Below are positions 1-8,551 of a stretch of 64,000 nucleotides of DNA, piece by piece. How positions within the stretch are numbered: position 1 is the first letter of the stretch; every line of letters starts with the position of its first letter. Under the pieces are notes generated by a model. The model was given only the letters and a program-made list of their open reading frames with translations. It was not told the DNA's origin and made no database searches. Source of the stretch: Curtobacterium sp. MCLR17_032 (GTDB taxonomy: Bacteria; Actinomycetota; Actinomycetes; Actinomycetales; Microbacteriaceae); assembly GCF_003234795.2 (NCBI RefSeq), contig NZ_CP126268.1, positions 2,914,001-2,978,000 on the forward strand. The letters are read 5' to 3'. A program made the position numbers and the translations under genes.

Positions 1-2
1 TC

Positions 3-683
3 TCCCGGGCGCGGGCGCACCTGGTCGACGGGCTGGTCCTCAACCCGGTGTCGCTCGATGCCAGCACCCTCGCGAACACCGCCGGACTGCCGCCCACCGT
101 CGTGATCGGCGAGGTCGAACCGGAGCACGTCGACCAGGTGCACGTCGACAGCCGGGCGGCGGCGCGCGAGGTCACGACGATGCTGCTCGACCGCGGGCAC
201 CGACGGATCGCGATCGTCGGTGCCGAGCAGGACGACGCGGTCACCGCAACCGCCCGCCTGCGGCAGCTCGGCCACGAGGACGCGCTCGCCGCACAGCTGG
301 TCCCCGTCGACCCGGCCCTGCGGGTCCCGCTGCCGGAGTGGACGACCTCGGCCGCAGCGAGGACGTTCGGCGAGTGGCTCGACCGGAACCCGCTGCCCGA
401 CGCGGTGTTCGCGTTCACCGATTCGATCGCGTTCGGCGTGCTGCACGTCCTGGCCAGCCGGGGCGTCCGTGTGCCGGAGCAGGTGAGCGTCGTCGGGTTC
501 GACGACGTCGACCAAGCGGCGTTCGCGGTGCCCGCGCTGACGACGGTGTCGTTCGACCGGCGGGACTTCGCGGCGGCGGCCCTCGACCTGCTCGAGCGGC
601 GCATCGAGGACCGGGAGGCGCCGGTCCGGACCGTCGTCGTGCCGCACCGGATCGTCGAGCGCGCGAGCGTCGCGGGGCACTGA
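3..683 (+). CDS. LacI-family transcriptional regulator, 3' part
   Basis: This is the sugar-binding-like C-terminal part of a LacI/GalR repressor whose HTH N-terminus lies before the window. The open frame continues to base 3, so the GTG at 48 is internal. Visible family hallmarks are the ligand-domain segments DGLVLNP, DRGHRRIAIVG near the middle, PDAVFAFTDSIAFGVLHVL, and the SVVGFDDVDQAAFAVPALTTV stretch that usually precedes the dimer C-subdomain. It presumably represses a carbohydrate uptake or catabolic operon upstream of the window; the ligand cannot be told from this part. A hairpin overlaps the stop codon. Confidence 0.9.
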   Translation, partial: SRARAHLVDGLVLNPVSLDASTLANTAGLPPTVVIGEVEPEHVDQVHVDSRAAAREVTTMLLDRGHRRIAIVGAEQDDAVTATARLRQLGHEDALAAQLVPVDPALRVPLPEWTTSAAARTFGEWLDRNPLPDAVFAFTDSIAFGVLHVLASRGVRVPEQVSVVGFDDVDQAAFAVPALTTVSFDRRDFAAAALDLLERRIEDREAPVRTVVVPHRIVERASVAGH

Positions 684-719
684 GGACGCTCGGGGTGACG
701 GGTCCGGGGGCGTCCTCAG
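680..719 (+). terminator. Hairpin at the end of the LacI gene
   Basis: CTGAGGACGC (680-689) pairs perfectly with GCGTCCTCAG (710-719) across a 20-nt loop. The TGA stop lies inside the left arm. There is no T-tract, as is common for high-GC terminators. It probably ends the LacI transcript. Confidence 0.45.
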
Positions 720-918
720 CCCCGAGGTCGCATGAACTGCTGCCACCGGGTACCCGCGACGGCAGATTGTGCGACCTCAGCTCGGGGCGGCCGGCATGTC
801 GTGCGACCACGGCAGGAGCGTCGCCGTCGTGAGTGACCTGGAGGAGGACATCGCGACCGGCCACATCCCGTCCCGGCGCGCGGCGGTCGACGGCGTCCTC
901 GACATCTGACCCGGACGG
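720..918. other. Intergenic stretch with a nested imperfect palindrome
   Basis: No convincing gene is seen here. An outer inverted repeat pairs CCCCGAGGTCGCA (from about 720) with TGCGACCT...CTCGGGG (to about 788, with a 3-nt bulge), and an inner one surrounds GGGTACCC. A 37-codon open frame at 796-909 has no clear ribosome site and was not called. Confidence 0.4.
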
Positions 919-1590
919 CTACGTCCGCGCCTCGGTCCGCCGCGGCTTCAACCGCTCGGGGGCGTCCGTCGCCGGCACCCATTCGCAGGTGAACGACCCG
1001 CGGTAGCCGAAGAGGAACCCGAACAGCCGGTTGCGGACCTCGAGGTCGACGTGGAACGACTCGTCCTCGTCCGACCACCACTCGTGCAGGGTCGCCCGCC
1101 CGCTGAACAGCATCGGGAACCGGAACGACAGCGGTCCCTCGTGGAACCGCTGCGCGTCCGAGGTCAGGACGAGTCCACCGCGCTCGTCGACGGCCAGGTC
1201 GAGGTCGACCGCCAGGTGCTGGTGCGAGCCCAGGTAGTCGAGCACCCGACCGTCGACGAGCACCATCGTCGCGTCGAACCGTGCCGTGCGGCCGGAGCGG
1301 ACGGAGTACGTCCGCACGAAGGTCACCGTCTCGCGGCCGAGGGCATCGCGGTACGGGTAGTTCTCGATCGTGAACGGGACGTCGTCACCGACGTCGGGGA
1401 CCAAGATGTTCCGGAGCCGGCCGATCTGCAGGAACGGCACCGTCCACCAGGGCCCGCGGCGGATCGACTGCATGACACCGCGTCCGACGCACGCCTCGGC
1501 GGCGTCGAGTCCGACGCCGAACCGGCGCTGCATCATCGGGTGCAGCCGGTCGAAGTCGGCACCGAGCGCCTCCTGGAACACCGAGGTCAT
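919..1590 (-). CDS. DUF4166 domain protein
   Basis: The 223-residue soluble protein matches the DUF4166 family, whose function is unknown. Recognisable parts are an N-terminal QEALGADFDRLHPMMQRRFG segment, RGVMQSIRRGPWW near residue 40, and a C-terminal GFLFGYRGSFTCEW strand. The start ATG at 1590 is chosen because it has a good ribosome site (GGAGGA, 5 nt before it) and overlaps the stop of the upstream SRPBCC gene by 4 bp (ATGA), so the two are translationally coupled. DUF4166 proteins often sit beside SDR or SRPBCC-type genes, and the pairing here fits, but no reaction can be assigned. Confidence 0.75.
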   Translation of the reverse strand: MTSVFQEALGADFDRLHPMMQRRFGVGLDAAEACVGRGVMQSIRRGPWWTVPFLQIGRLRNILVPDVGDDVPFTIENYPYRDALGRETVTFVRTYSVRSGRTARFDATMVLVDGRVLDYLGSHQHLAVDLDLAVDERGGLVLTSDAQRFHEGPLSFRFPMLFSGRATLHEWWSDEDESFHVDLEVRNRLFGFLFGYRGSFTCEWVPATDAPERLKPRRTEART

Positions 1591-2234
1591 GCCGTTCCTC
1601 CGGGTCGGGACGTCGCACTGGGTCGGGCGAGGGACGCCAGGCTCGCCGGGGCGTCCCGCAGGTGGTCGGCTCGGCGCGTCCCGCCGGCGGGTGCGCGGAG
1701 CGTCCGGGAGGCCCGTGGCCGGTCCCGCCGCCAGACCGCCAGCACGCTGCCGAGCGGCCACGCCTCCGGCGCGGCTCCGCCCTCGAGCCAGATGCGGAGC
1801 CGGTCGAAGCTCCAGGCGGTCGCCCACCCGAGCAGCGGCCGGACGACGAGGTCGAGCGGCCCCCATCCGGATTCGTAGTCGTAGCCGGTGATGAACCGCG
1901 TCCGGCCGTCGTCGGTGGGCATGTACCGCCAGTAGCCGCGGCCGGTCCGGATCGGGGACAGCCGGTCCTCGGTGGCGAAGCGGAGAGCCGAGGTGCGCGT
2001 CCCGTCGTCGCGACGCCGCTCCCCGATCGAGATGCCGGTGCCGTGCACGTCGTGGACGGCGGACCGACGGACGTAGGTGAACCGAGCCGATCCGTCCGGT
2101 TCGGCTGGCTCGGGGAGGATCTCGGAGAACCGGATGTCCCAGCGCACGTGCTGCCGCGGGTCCTGCGTGGCGGCCCAGACCGCGTCGACTTCGGCGTCGA
2201 TCACCGTCTCGACGTAGATGCTCCGGCTGGCCAC
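1587..2234 (-). CDS. SRPBCC-fold (START-like) protein
   Basis: This 215-residue protein looks like a polyketide-cyclase/START-like ligand-binding protein. The first 25 residues, with AEVDAVWAATQDPRQHVRWD, are the usual opening strand-helix of SRPBCC proteins, and strands such as GRGYWRYMPTDDGRTRFITGYDYESGWG follow. The residues after WSFDRLRIWLEGG are rich in Arg and Ala and poorly conserved-looking. The GTG at 2234 is preferred because upstream residues in this frame do not look like protein. It heads a two-gene unit with the DUF4166 gene. Ligand and role are unknown. Confidence 0.7.
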   Translation of the reverse strand: MASRSIYVETVIDAEVDAVWAATQDPRQHVRWDIRFSEILPEPAEPDGSARFTYVRRSAVHDVHGTGISIGERRRDDGTRTSALRFATEDRLSPIRTGRGYWRYMPTDDGRTRFITGYDYESGWGPLDLVVRPLLGWATAWSFDRLRIWLEGGAAPEAWPLGSVLAVWRRDRPRASRTLRAPAGGTRRADHLRDAPASLASLARPSATSRPGGTA

Positions 2235-2286
2235 GGGGCTGAGCGTAGTGCCGGCCCGAGCGCCACCACCAGCGACACCGACGCCG

Positions 2287-3021
2287 TCAGTCCCCGTCCG
2301 CCGCCCGCAAGACGGCAGCCGCCGTGCGCCGATCGCCGAGGATCCGGAAGTGCCCGCCGAGGTCGAGCCGCACGTTCTCGGCACCCGTCAGCTCGCTGCC
2401 GCCCGGGATCAGGGTGTCGAACACCGCGTAGACCGAGGTGATCCGGGCGTTCGCGTCGAGCTCCCGAGCAAGGCCCGCCAGCACCGGGTCGGCGGCACGG
2501 AACACCCGGAGGTGCCGGACGGGTGCCAGGACGGCGTACTTCGAGCCGGCGAACGGCGTCGACACCGCCACCATCCGGTCGATGCGGCCGTGCGGATCGA
2601 GCCGGGTCATCGCGTACTTGCCGATGAGGCCGCCCTTGCTGTGCGCCAGGACGAGCGCTCCGTGCAGGTCGTGCTCGTCGAGGTACGCCATCACCTCCTC
2701 CGCGGACAGCGGCACCGGTTTGACGTTGTGCCGGAGGACGGTGAGCACGTGCACCGGGTGGCCGCGGTCGTGCAGCACGTCCATCAGCGGGCGCATGAAG
2801 TGCCAGGTCTCGTACACGCCCGGGATCACGACGACGGGCTGGCGGTCGCCGGTCCGGTAGTCGTCGGCGGTGGTCGGTCCCCCGCTGCGGACCTGCCAGA
2901 CGACGGCGTAGACCCAGTCCAGCAGCGCCCACCGTGCGCGTCGCACGAGTCCGACACGGACAGGAGGCACGGCTCCCGTCGTCCGTGTCTCCCCGCCCCC
3001 GCCGGTGGTCGCGTCGGTCAC
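2287..3021 (-). CDS. Lipase-like alpha/beta hydrolase
   Basis: This 244-residue hydrolase resembles the triacylglycerol lipase/PGAP1-like branch, which acts on esters. The nucleophile elbow is AHSKGG with Ser at about residue 128; candidate acid and base are Asp near 203 (FDTLIPGG) and His near 223 (GGHFRILG). The motif VVVIPGVYETWHFM near residue 64 corresponds to the oxyanion-loop region. No signal peptide is evident, although residues 31-43 are hydrophobic. Its start overlaps the stop of the upstream hydrolase by 4 bp (ATGA), so the two hydrolases form one transcript. Substrate unknown. Confidence 0.75.
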   Translation of the reverse strand: MTDATTGGGGETRTTGAVPPVRVGLVRRARWALLDWVYAVVWQVRSGGPTTADDYRTGDRQPVVVIPGVYETWHFMRPLMDVLHDRGHPVHVLTVLRHNVKPVPLSAEEVMAYLDEHDLHGALVLAHSKGGLIGKYAMTRLDPHGRIDRMVAVSTPFAGSKYAVLAPVRHLRVFRAADPVLAGLARELDANARITSVYAVFDTLIPGGSELTGAENVRLDLGGHFRILGDRRTAAAVLRAADGD

Positions 3022-3806
3022 TGCGGCACCTCGTCACGACTGGCCTCGAGGGTCTGCACCCGGCGGAACTCCTCGATGAGCCGGGCGACGGCGACCGGCT
3101 GGCGCTCCTGCACGTGGTGGCCGCCCGGTAGCTCGACGAGCGCCCCGCGGGAGGCGGCGCCGACGACCCGCTGCCCCCAGTCGTGCTTCGCGATCGGGTC
3201 CTGTTCGCCGCGGAGGACGAGCACCGGCACGGTGAGTGCTCGGACCCGGTCGAGCATCCGGTAGTCGCGCATCGGTCGGAGCTCGCGGAGGTACTGGGCT
3301 GCGCTCCGGAGGTAGTCGGTGAGGACGACGGCGTTCATGCGGACGCCCTCGAACGTGCAGTCGACGGCGAGCGCGGTGGCGAGCCGGACCAGCGAGCGTC
3401 GGTGGTCGTCGACGACGGGGCCGATGAGCACGACGGAGGACACGACGTCGGTGTGCCGGAGGCCCGCTTCGACGGCGACCTGGGTGCCCATCGACTGGCC
3501 GACGACGACGAGGTCCCCGGCGCCGCGCTCGGTGACCGCCCGGACGACGAGGTCGGCGTACTCGTGGGCCTCGAAGCGACGGCCGGAGTACGGCAGCCCG
3601 CCGAAGCCGGGCAGGTCGACGGCGACGGTGCGGTGGCTGCGCGAGAGCGCGGCCTGCAGTCGGCGGAAGGAGCGGTGCGACATGCCGATGCCGTGCACCA
3701 GGACGACGGTGGGGGCGAACGCGTCGTGCAGGCGGCCGGCGGGCGCCACCGTCCGGAGTCGGACGCGGTGTCCGTCGACCCGGACCGTCTCCACCAGCGC
3801 GCGCAT
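3018..3806 (-). CDS. Alpha/beta hydrolase
   Basis: This 262-residue protein has a classic alpha/beta hydrolase layout: oxyanion loop VVLVHGIGMS near residue 36, DLPGFG near 64, nucleophile GQSMG with Ser105, acid Asp near 208 (GEQDPIAKHDW) and His near 236 (PGGHHVQERQP). These residues support an esterase or C-C hydrolase, but the substrate is not apparent. The ATG at 3806 lies 6 nt after a TAGTCT -10 box, so the message should be leaderless. It is the first gene of the two-hydrolase unit. Confidence 0.8.
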   Translation of the reverse strand: MRALVETVRVDGHRVRLRTVAPAGRLHDAFAPTVVLVHGIGMSHRSFRRLQAALSRSHRTVAVDLPGFGGLPYSGRRFEAHEYADLVVRAVTERGAGDLVVVGQSMGTQVAVEAGLRHTDVVSSVVLIGPVVDDHRRSLVRLATALAVDCTFEGVRMNAVVLTDYLRSAAQYLRELRPMRDYRMLDRVRALTVPVLVLRGEQDPIAKHDWGQRVVGAASRGALVELPGGHHVQERQPVAVARLIEEFRRVQTLEASRDEVPQ

Positions 3807-3812
3807 CCCCCG

Positions 3813-3818
3813 AGACTA
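3813..3818 (-). promoter_or_regulatory. -10 box, leaderless promoter of the hydrolase pair
   Basis: TAGTCT on the minus strand ends 6 nt before the ATG at 3806, so transcription should begin at or next to the start codon. Confidence 0.55.
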
Positions 3819-3924
3819 TGCCGGGGGCCGACCGCCACCTGGGAGAGCTGCGCAGCCCGTGATCCGCAGCGCGGGGACAGCCTGGTCTTCGACTCCTGCA
3901 AGGTCCGCGGGGTGCACTACGGCC

Positions 3925-4407
3925 ATGACCGACACGACCCCTCCGGAACGACGACCCGACGAACGGCACGGCGAACGCCACGACCAGCGCCCTGACGCCT
4001 GGGCCGCTGCTCCGGCCGCAGCGCCGACCGCCACCCTCTCGCCGCCCCCACCGTCCTGGTACGGCACGCCGACCCCGGCCCCGACCCCTGCCACTGGCCC
4101 GGGCACCGCACCCGCGGGTCGGAGCACCCCGCACCCGCCGTGGTTCTGGCCGGTCATCGCGGCGGCGATCGGCCTCGGCGCCCTGCTGGTCGGCGGTGGC
4201 GTCGGCTTCGCGGTCGGGCACGCGGTCGCGAGCCACAACGTCTCCTCGTTCACCGGCCCGGGCACCGGCCAGTACGGCCCGCGCGGGCAGTCCGGGAGCG
4301 GGCAGTCCGGAACCGGCGGGAACGGGACCGACGGGAGCGGCAGCACGAGCAACGGCAGCACGCAGGAGCTGCCGGGCGGCGCCGCCGTCAGCCCCCAGGG
4401 GAGCTGA
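3925..4407 (+). CDS. Proline-rich single-pass membrane protein
   Basis: I do not recognise this 160-residue protein. Residues 1-70 are a cytoplasmic, charged then Pro/Ala/Thr-rich tail. One transmembrane helix lies at about 74-97 (WPVIAAAIGLGALLVGGGVG). The remainder is a low-complexity Gly/Ser/Thr/Gln tail probably outside the membrane. This tail-helix-tail plan is common in actinobacterial envelope proteins of unknown role. It precedes the NADH dehydrogenase gene on the same strand by 148 bp; a shared transcript is possible but not shown. Confidence 0.6.
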   Translation: MTDTTPPERRPDERHGERHDQRPDAWAAAPAAAPTATLSPPPPSWYGTPTPAPTPATGPGTAPAGRSTPHPPWFWPVIAAAIGLGALLVGGGVGFAVGHAVASHNVSSFTGPGTGQYGPRGQSGSGQSGTGGNGTDGSGSTSNGSTQELPGGAAVSPQGS

Positions 4408-4511
4408 GCCGACCGGGGTGCGGGACGCTGCCGGCGGACCCGACCCGCGCCTCCCGGCTGGATGCAGACCGGAGGTCGGCAGAGGTGGACCGCGGGGACG
4501 CCTGACCGGCG

Positions 4512-4517
4512 TACCCT
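4512..4517 (+). promoter_or_regulatory. Possible -10 box of the NADH dehydrogenase gene
   Basis: TACCCT lies 38 nt before the ATG at 4556, giving a leader of about 32 nt. No clear -35 box is seen. Confidence 0.3.
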
Positions 4518-4555
4518 TCTGGGTGGCCCAGACCGCACGACAACCGGAGCTCACC

Positions 4556-5854
4556 ATGCCGCAGGACACCCGCCCGCACGTCGTCATCGTCGGCGGTGGA
4601 TTCGCCGGGATCGCCGCCATGCGTGAGCTGAAGGACGCTCCGGTGCGGGTCACCCTCGTCGACCGCCACGTCTACAACATGTTCCAGCCGCTCATGTACC
4701 AGGTGGCGACCGGCGGCCTGAACGCCGGCGACGTGACCTACTTCCTCCGCAGCCTGCGCGCCCGCCAGTCGAACGCCGACTTCCGCCACGGCCTGCTCAC
4801 CGGCATCCGGCACGACGAGCGGATCGCCGAGATGTCCGACGGCGAACACCTGCAGTACGACTACCTGATCCTCGCGAACGGCGTGAACACCAGCTACTTC
4901 GGGACGCCCGGCGCCTACGAGTACGCGTACTCGATGTACTCCCGCTCGCAGGCGCTCCGCATCCGCGACGAGCTCTTCACCCGCCTGGAGCAGGCCGCGG
5001 CGAAGCAGGGCCCGGACGAGATCCGCGTCGTCATCGTCGGCGGCGGTGCGACCGGCGTCGAGATGGCCGGCGCGCTCGCCGAACTCCGTGACCAGGCGCT
5101 GGTCGGCGCGTACCCGGAGATCGAACGCGGCAACATCTCGATCACGCTCGTGCACCGCAGCGGCGAGCTCCTCAAGCCGTTCGCTCCGCGCCTGCGCCGG
5201 TACGCGGCGAAGATCCTGCGGAAGCGCGGTGTCGTGCTGCGCCTGAACGCCGGCGTCGAAGAGGTCATGCCCGACGGCGTCCGGATCGCCGGCGGCGAGG
5301 TCATCCCGGCCTCCCAGGTGATCTGGGCGACCGGTGTGTCGGCACACAAGGAGGTCGGCAACTGGGGTCTGCCGCAGACCCACGGTGGCCGCATCCAGGT
5401 GAACGACGACCTGAGCGTCAAGGGCGTCGAGCGCGTGTTCTCCGCCGGTGACATCGCCGCGCAGGACAGCGCGCTGGCGCAGCTCGCGCAGCCGGCACTG
5501 CAGGGCGGCAAGCACGCGGCCGAGCAGATCAAGCGGCTCCTGGCCGGCAAGCCGACCGAGCGGTTCAAGTACTTCGACAAGGGCACGATGGCGACGATCG
5601 GCACGAACGCCGCGGTCGCCCAGCTCCGTGGCGGGATCACCATGGTCGGGCCGGTCGCGTGGGCGGCGTGGGTGTTCGTCCACATCACCAGCCTGCTCGG
5701 CAACGGCAACCGGATGTCGACGCTGACCCACTTCTTCGTCCGCTACGTGTGGTTCATGCGGAAGCGCTCGATCCCGATCGTCGGCGACGTGCGCCCGGTC
5801 CGTCCGAACGGCGACCGCGAGCCGGAGCCCTGGCAGCTGCAGAAGGCGGAGTAG
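4556..5854 (+). CDS. ndh: Type II NADH dehydrogenase (NDH-2 family)
   Basis: A 432-residue flavoprotein that should pass electrons from NADH to menaquinone at the inner face of the membrane without pumping protons. Two dinucleotide folds are visible: FAD site VVIVGGGFAG at residues 9-18 and NADH site VVIVGGGATGVEMAG near 162. A third conserved region, RVFSAGDIAA near 297 and LAQPALQGGKHAAEQ, is the FAD-contact motif of the family. The hydrophobic C-terminal segment (about 360-385, GPVAWAAWVFVHI) is the usual membrane anchor. The ATG at 4556 begins just before the first strand. A 49-bp near-palindrome follows the gene. Confidence 0.9.
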   Translation: MPQDTRPHVVIVGGGFAGIAAMRELKDAPVRVTLVDRHVYNMFQPLMYQVATGGLNAGDVTYFLRSLRARQSNADFRHGLLTGIRHDERIAEMSDGEHLQYDYLILANGVNTSYFGTPGAYEYAYSMYSRSQALRIRDELFTRLEQAAAKQGPDEIRVVIVGGGATGVEMAGALAELRDQALVGAYPEIERGNISITLVHRSGELLKPFAPRLRRYAAKILRKRGVVLRLNAGVEEVMPDGVRIAGGEVIPASQVIWATGVSAHKEVGNWGLPQTHGGRIQVNDDLSVKGVERVFSAGDIAAQDSALAQLAQPALQGGKHAAEQIKRLLAGKPTERFKYFDKGTMATIGTNAAVAQLRGGITMVGPVAWAAWVFVHITSLLGNGNRMSTLTHFFVRYVWFMRKRSIPIVGDVRPVRPNGDREPEPWQLQKAE

Positions 5855-5883
5855 CCGCCACCGCACGACAGCCGTCACCACGT

Positions 5884-5932
5884 GACGGACGGGAGGCTCC
5901 CCACCGGTCCGGTGGGGAGCCTCCCGTCCGTC
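5884..5932 (+). terminator. Long palindrome of the GACGGACGGGAGGC family, copy 1
   Basis: A 24-nt arm (5884-5907) beginning GACGGACGGGAGGCTCCC is exactly complementary to 5909-5932 with one central base. It lies 30 bp after ndh and before the acyltransferase gene. There is no T-tract. A terminator or RNA-stability element is the likely role; three more copies of the same arms occur at 29895, 45038 and 59103. Confidence 0.65.
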
Positions 5933-6004
5933 GTGTGGTCCATCGTTCAGCCGGGACCGGACAGCACTGAGCCGGTTCATGGACTGCCGGAGCACACTGG
6001 CCGG

Positions 6005-7207
6005 ATGACCCGGACCGCAGCCCCGGCGCCATCCCCGACGACCGTCCACCGGACGGGGACCGCAGCCGTCAGTACACAATCGAGCGCGCCCGCACCCCTC
6101 GCCTCCCGCGCCCTGGCCCTCGACGGCCTGCGCACCGTCGCGATCGTCATGGTGATCCTGTACCACCTGCACGTGCCGCAGTTCGAGGGCGGGTGGATCG
6201 GCGTCACCGTGTTCTTCGTGCTCTCCGGCTACCTGATCACCACGCTGCTGCTCCGCGAACGCCGGAAGACCGGCACCGTGCGACTCGGCACGTTCTGGTG
6301 GAAGCGCCTGCTGCGGCTCTACCCGGCGCTGGTCGCCCTCGTCGTCGCCGGACTGCTGCTCTGGAACTGGGTCGGCGACTACAAGGGCGCCTCGTTCTCG
6401 GCGGGCGAGGCCGCGTTCATCGCCCTCACCTACACGGGCAACCTCTACCGCTCGTTCTGGGACACCACGCAGGGCGTGTTCGCGCACACGTGGAGCCTGT
6501 CGATGGAGGAGCAGTTCTACCTGGTCTGGCCGCCGGTGCTCGTGGTCCTGCTCGCTCTCGGACGCCGTCGTCGCGCACTCGTCATCGGGCTGTCCGCGGT
6601 GATCGTCGCCGCCTCCGCCGCGACCTGGCTGAGCTACCGCACCCCCTCCGGCGGGTCCACGCCGGACGTGTACTTCTCCCCCGTGCTCGGTGTCGTGCCG
6701 CTCGCCACCGGGTGCCTGCTCGCCCTGCTGCTCGACGACGACCGGTTCCGGGCGTTCGCCGCGGGGCTCGCCGGACACGTCGGCACCTGGATCGGTGCGG
6801 CCGTGGTGCTCGGGGTGCAGTTCTGGATCGGCGACGACTGGACCGAGCACGCCTGGACCTTCGGCCTGCTCATGCCGGTGACCGGGCTCTTCGCCGCGGT
6901 GCTGATCGGCGGACTCGTCTCGGTGCGGACTCCGGTGTCCCGGGCGCTGTCCTGGAGCCCGATCGCCTGGTTCGGCCGCCGGGTGTCGTACTCCGCGTAC
7001 CTCTGGCACCCGCTGGTCATCGCGCTGCTCGGCACGTTCGCGATCGGCTGGTTCGGCAACGTCTGGCTCTTCGCTGCCGCTGTCGTGGTGTCGATCGGGG
7101 CTGCCTACGCGGTCGAGGTGCCGGTCGAGAAGCTCCGCGCCCGCGCCCGGGAGGCCCGCCGACTGGTCGCCGAGGACCGCGCCGCGCGCAGCGCCGCTAC
7201 GAGCTGA
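6005..7207 (+). CDS. Membrane acyltransferase (acyltransferase 3 family)
   Basis: This 400-residue integral membrane protein has about ten transmembrane helices and belongs to the OafA/acyltransferase-3 family, which moves acetyl or other acyl groups from the cytoplasm onto cell-surface glycans or lipids. Key signs are the early LDGLRTVAIVMVILYHLHV segment, with the conserved His near residue 57, the GGWIGVTVFFVLSGYLITTLL motif, and HTWSLSMEEQFYLVWP near 165. There is no SGNH domain. The ATG at 6005 is preferred over an in-frame GTG at 5882 because the latter would translate the palindrome. CACACT lies 6 nt upstream, so a leaderless start is possible. The acceptor is unknown. Confidence 0.85.
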   Translation: MTRTAAPAPSPTTVHRTGTAAVSTQSSAPAPLASRALALDGLRTVAIVMVILYHLHVPQFEGGWIGVTVFFVLSGYLITTLLLRERRKTGTVRLGTFWWKRLLRLYPALVALVVAGLLLWNWVGDYKGASFSAGEAAFIALTYTGNLYRSFWDTTQGVFAHTWSLSMEEQFYLVWPPVLVVLLALGRRRRALVIGLSAVIVAASAATWLSYRTPSGGSTPDVYFSPVLGVVPLATGCLLALLLDDDRFRAFAAGLAGHVGTWIGAAVVLGVQFWIGDDWTEHAWTFGLLMPVTGLFAAVLIGGLVSVRTPVSRALSWSPIAWFGRRVSYSAYLWHPLVIALLGTFAIGWFGNVWLFAAAVVVSIGAAYAVEVPVEKLRARAREARRLVAEDRAARSAATS

Positions 7208-7249
7208 CGGCCCCGGTCAGCGGCGGCGGCTGGCCTGCCGTCTGGTGAG

Positions 7250-7279
7250 GTGGTGTGGTGTCGGGTGGTGTGGTGTCGG
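7250..7279. repeat. 15-bp perfect tandem duplication
   Basis: GTGGTGTGGTGTCGG occurs twice in a row in the gap between the convergent acyltransferase and MFS genes. No function is apparent. Confidence 0.6.
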
Positions 7280-7312
7280 GCGTGACCGCACGCGGGACCG
7301 GAGCCTGCGGGA

Positions 7313-8551
7313 TCAGGCGAGTCGTGCCTCCAGGACCGTCACCCGCCGGACGCTCGGCGTCACCGCGGCCGCCACGGTGGCGACGACGATGAGCACCGCG
7401 CACCCGAGCAGGGTCGGCGTGGTGCCGACCGTGTGTGCGAGCGGGCCGACGAGTGCCTCGCCGAACGGCACGGCGACGACCGACCCGACGGCGTCGTACG
7501 AGTAGACGCGGGCCAGGACGTCCCGTGGCACGTTCGTCTGCAGGGACTGGTCCCACGCGATCGAGAAGACCTCGATGGCGGCTCCGGCGACCGCGAACGA
7601 CACGATCAGCGCCGGCACGGAGGGGCGGATCGCCAGGGTGAGGACCGGCACCGCGGCCACGACCATGAGCGCCACCCCGATGCCGAGCGCGTGGCGGGGG
7701 TGCCAGCGGAGCGCGACCACCGCGCCGACCGCGAGTCCGACCGACAGCGCGGCGACGACGAGGCCCCACGCCGCCCTGCCGAACGACGCGTCGGCGACGA
7801 CGGGCCCGAGCACCGCCGTCGCTCCGACGAAGGCGGCGTTGAGCACGGCGAACTGCAGCACCACGATCCAGACCCAGCGGCGGCCGACGAACTCGCGCCA
7901 GCCCTCCCGGAGGTCCGCGACGACCGAGGTGCGCTCCGTCCGGCCGGCGTCGGCGGCCCCGCGCGGCAGTCGCATCCGCCCGAACAGGACCCCGGCCACG
8001 GCGAAGCCCGCCGCGTCGACGGCGAGCCCCCACCCGGGTCCGACCACCGCGACCAGTCCGGCGCCGGCCGAGGCGCCGAGGATGCTCCCGCCGTTGAGGC
8101 CGAGGCGGAGCAGGGCGTTCGCCGGCCGGAGCTGCGTCTCGGGGACGGTGTCGGGCACGAGTGCTCCCGCGGCGGGCAGGCTGACGGCGGCGACCGCTCC
8201 GTTCAGGACGCTCAGCACCACGAGCGACGAGATGCTCGCCGACCCGGTGATGACGAGCACTGCCACGGCGCCCTGCGTGACGGCGGCCGCGAACGACGTC
8301 CCGACCAGGACCACGTCCCGCGGCAGCCGGTCCGCGATCACCCCGCCGAACAGCAGGACGGCGACGTTCGCGACCGAGCGGGACGCCACGACGAGGCCCA
8401 GGTCCGCCGCGGACCCGGTCAGGTCGAGCACTGCGAACGCCAGGGCGATCGGGACGACGGCGTTGCCGAGGATGCTCGTCGTCCGCGCTGCCAGCAGCCA
8501 CCGGAAGGGCGCAGACCGGAGCGGACCGAACCGGTCGACCGTGGCGCTCAC
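7313..8551 (-). CDS. MFS exporter
   Basis: A 412-residue major facilitator with 12 predicted helices, of the MFS_3/EntS-like drug or siderophore exporter type. It opens with RSAPFRWLLAARTTSILGNA and carries the loop motif GGVIADRLPRDVVLVGT (residues about 69-85), the MFS motif-A position between helices 2 and 3. A long cytoplasmic loop follows helix 6. Its start overlaps the upstream ArsR-like remnant by 4 bp (ATGA). Such exporters are commonly co-transcribed with an ArsR-type regulator, matching the remnant here. The substrate cannot be inferred. Confidence 0.85.
   Translation of the reverse strand: MSATVDRFGPLRSAPFRWLLAARTTSILGNAVVPIALAFAVLDLTGSAADLGLVVASRSVANVAVLLFGGVIADRLPRDVVLVGTSFAAAVTQGAVAVLVITGSASISSLVVLSVLNGAVAAVSLPAAGALVPDTVPETQLRPANALLRLGLNGGSILGASAGAGLVAVVGPGWGLAVDAAGFAVAGVLFGRMRLPRGAADAGRTERTSVVADLREGWREFVGRRWVWIVVLQFAVLNAAFVGATAVLGPVVADASFGRAAWGLVVAALSVGLAVGAVVALRWHPRHALGIGVALMVVAAVPVLTLAIRPSVPALIVSFAVAGAAIEVFSIAWDQSLQTNVPRDVLARVYSYDAVGSVVAVPFGEALVGPLAHTVGTTPTLLGCAVLIVVATVAAAVTPSVRRVTVLEARLA

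Noticed and set aside
796..909. 37-codon frame beginning MSCDHGRSVAVV
   Set aside because: No ribosome site or -10 box at the right distance, and it begins inside the palindromic region. It may be a gene remnant, but nothing supports translation.
5882..6004. Upstream start for the acyltransferase
   Set aside because: It would translate through the long palindrome and give a non-conserved leader; ATG 6005 begins just before a normal N-terminus.
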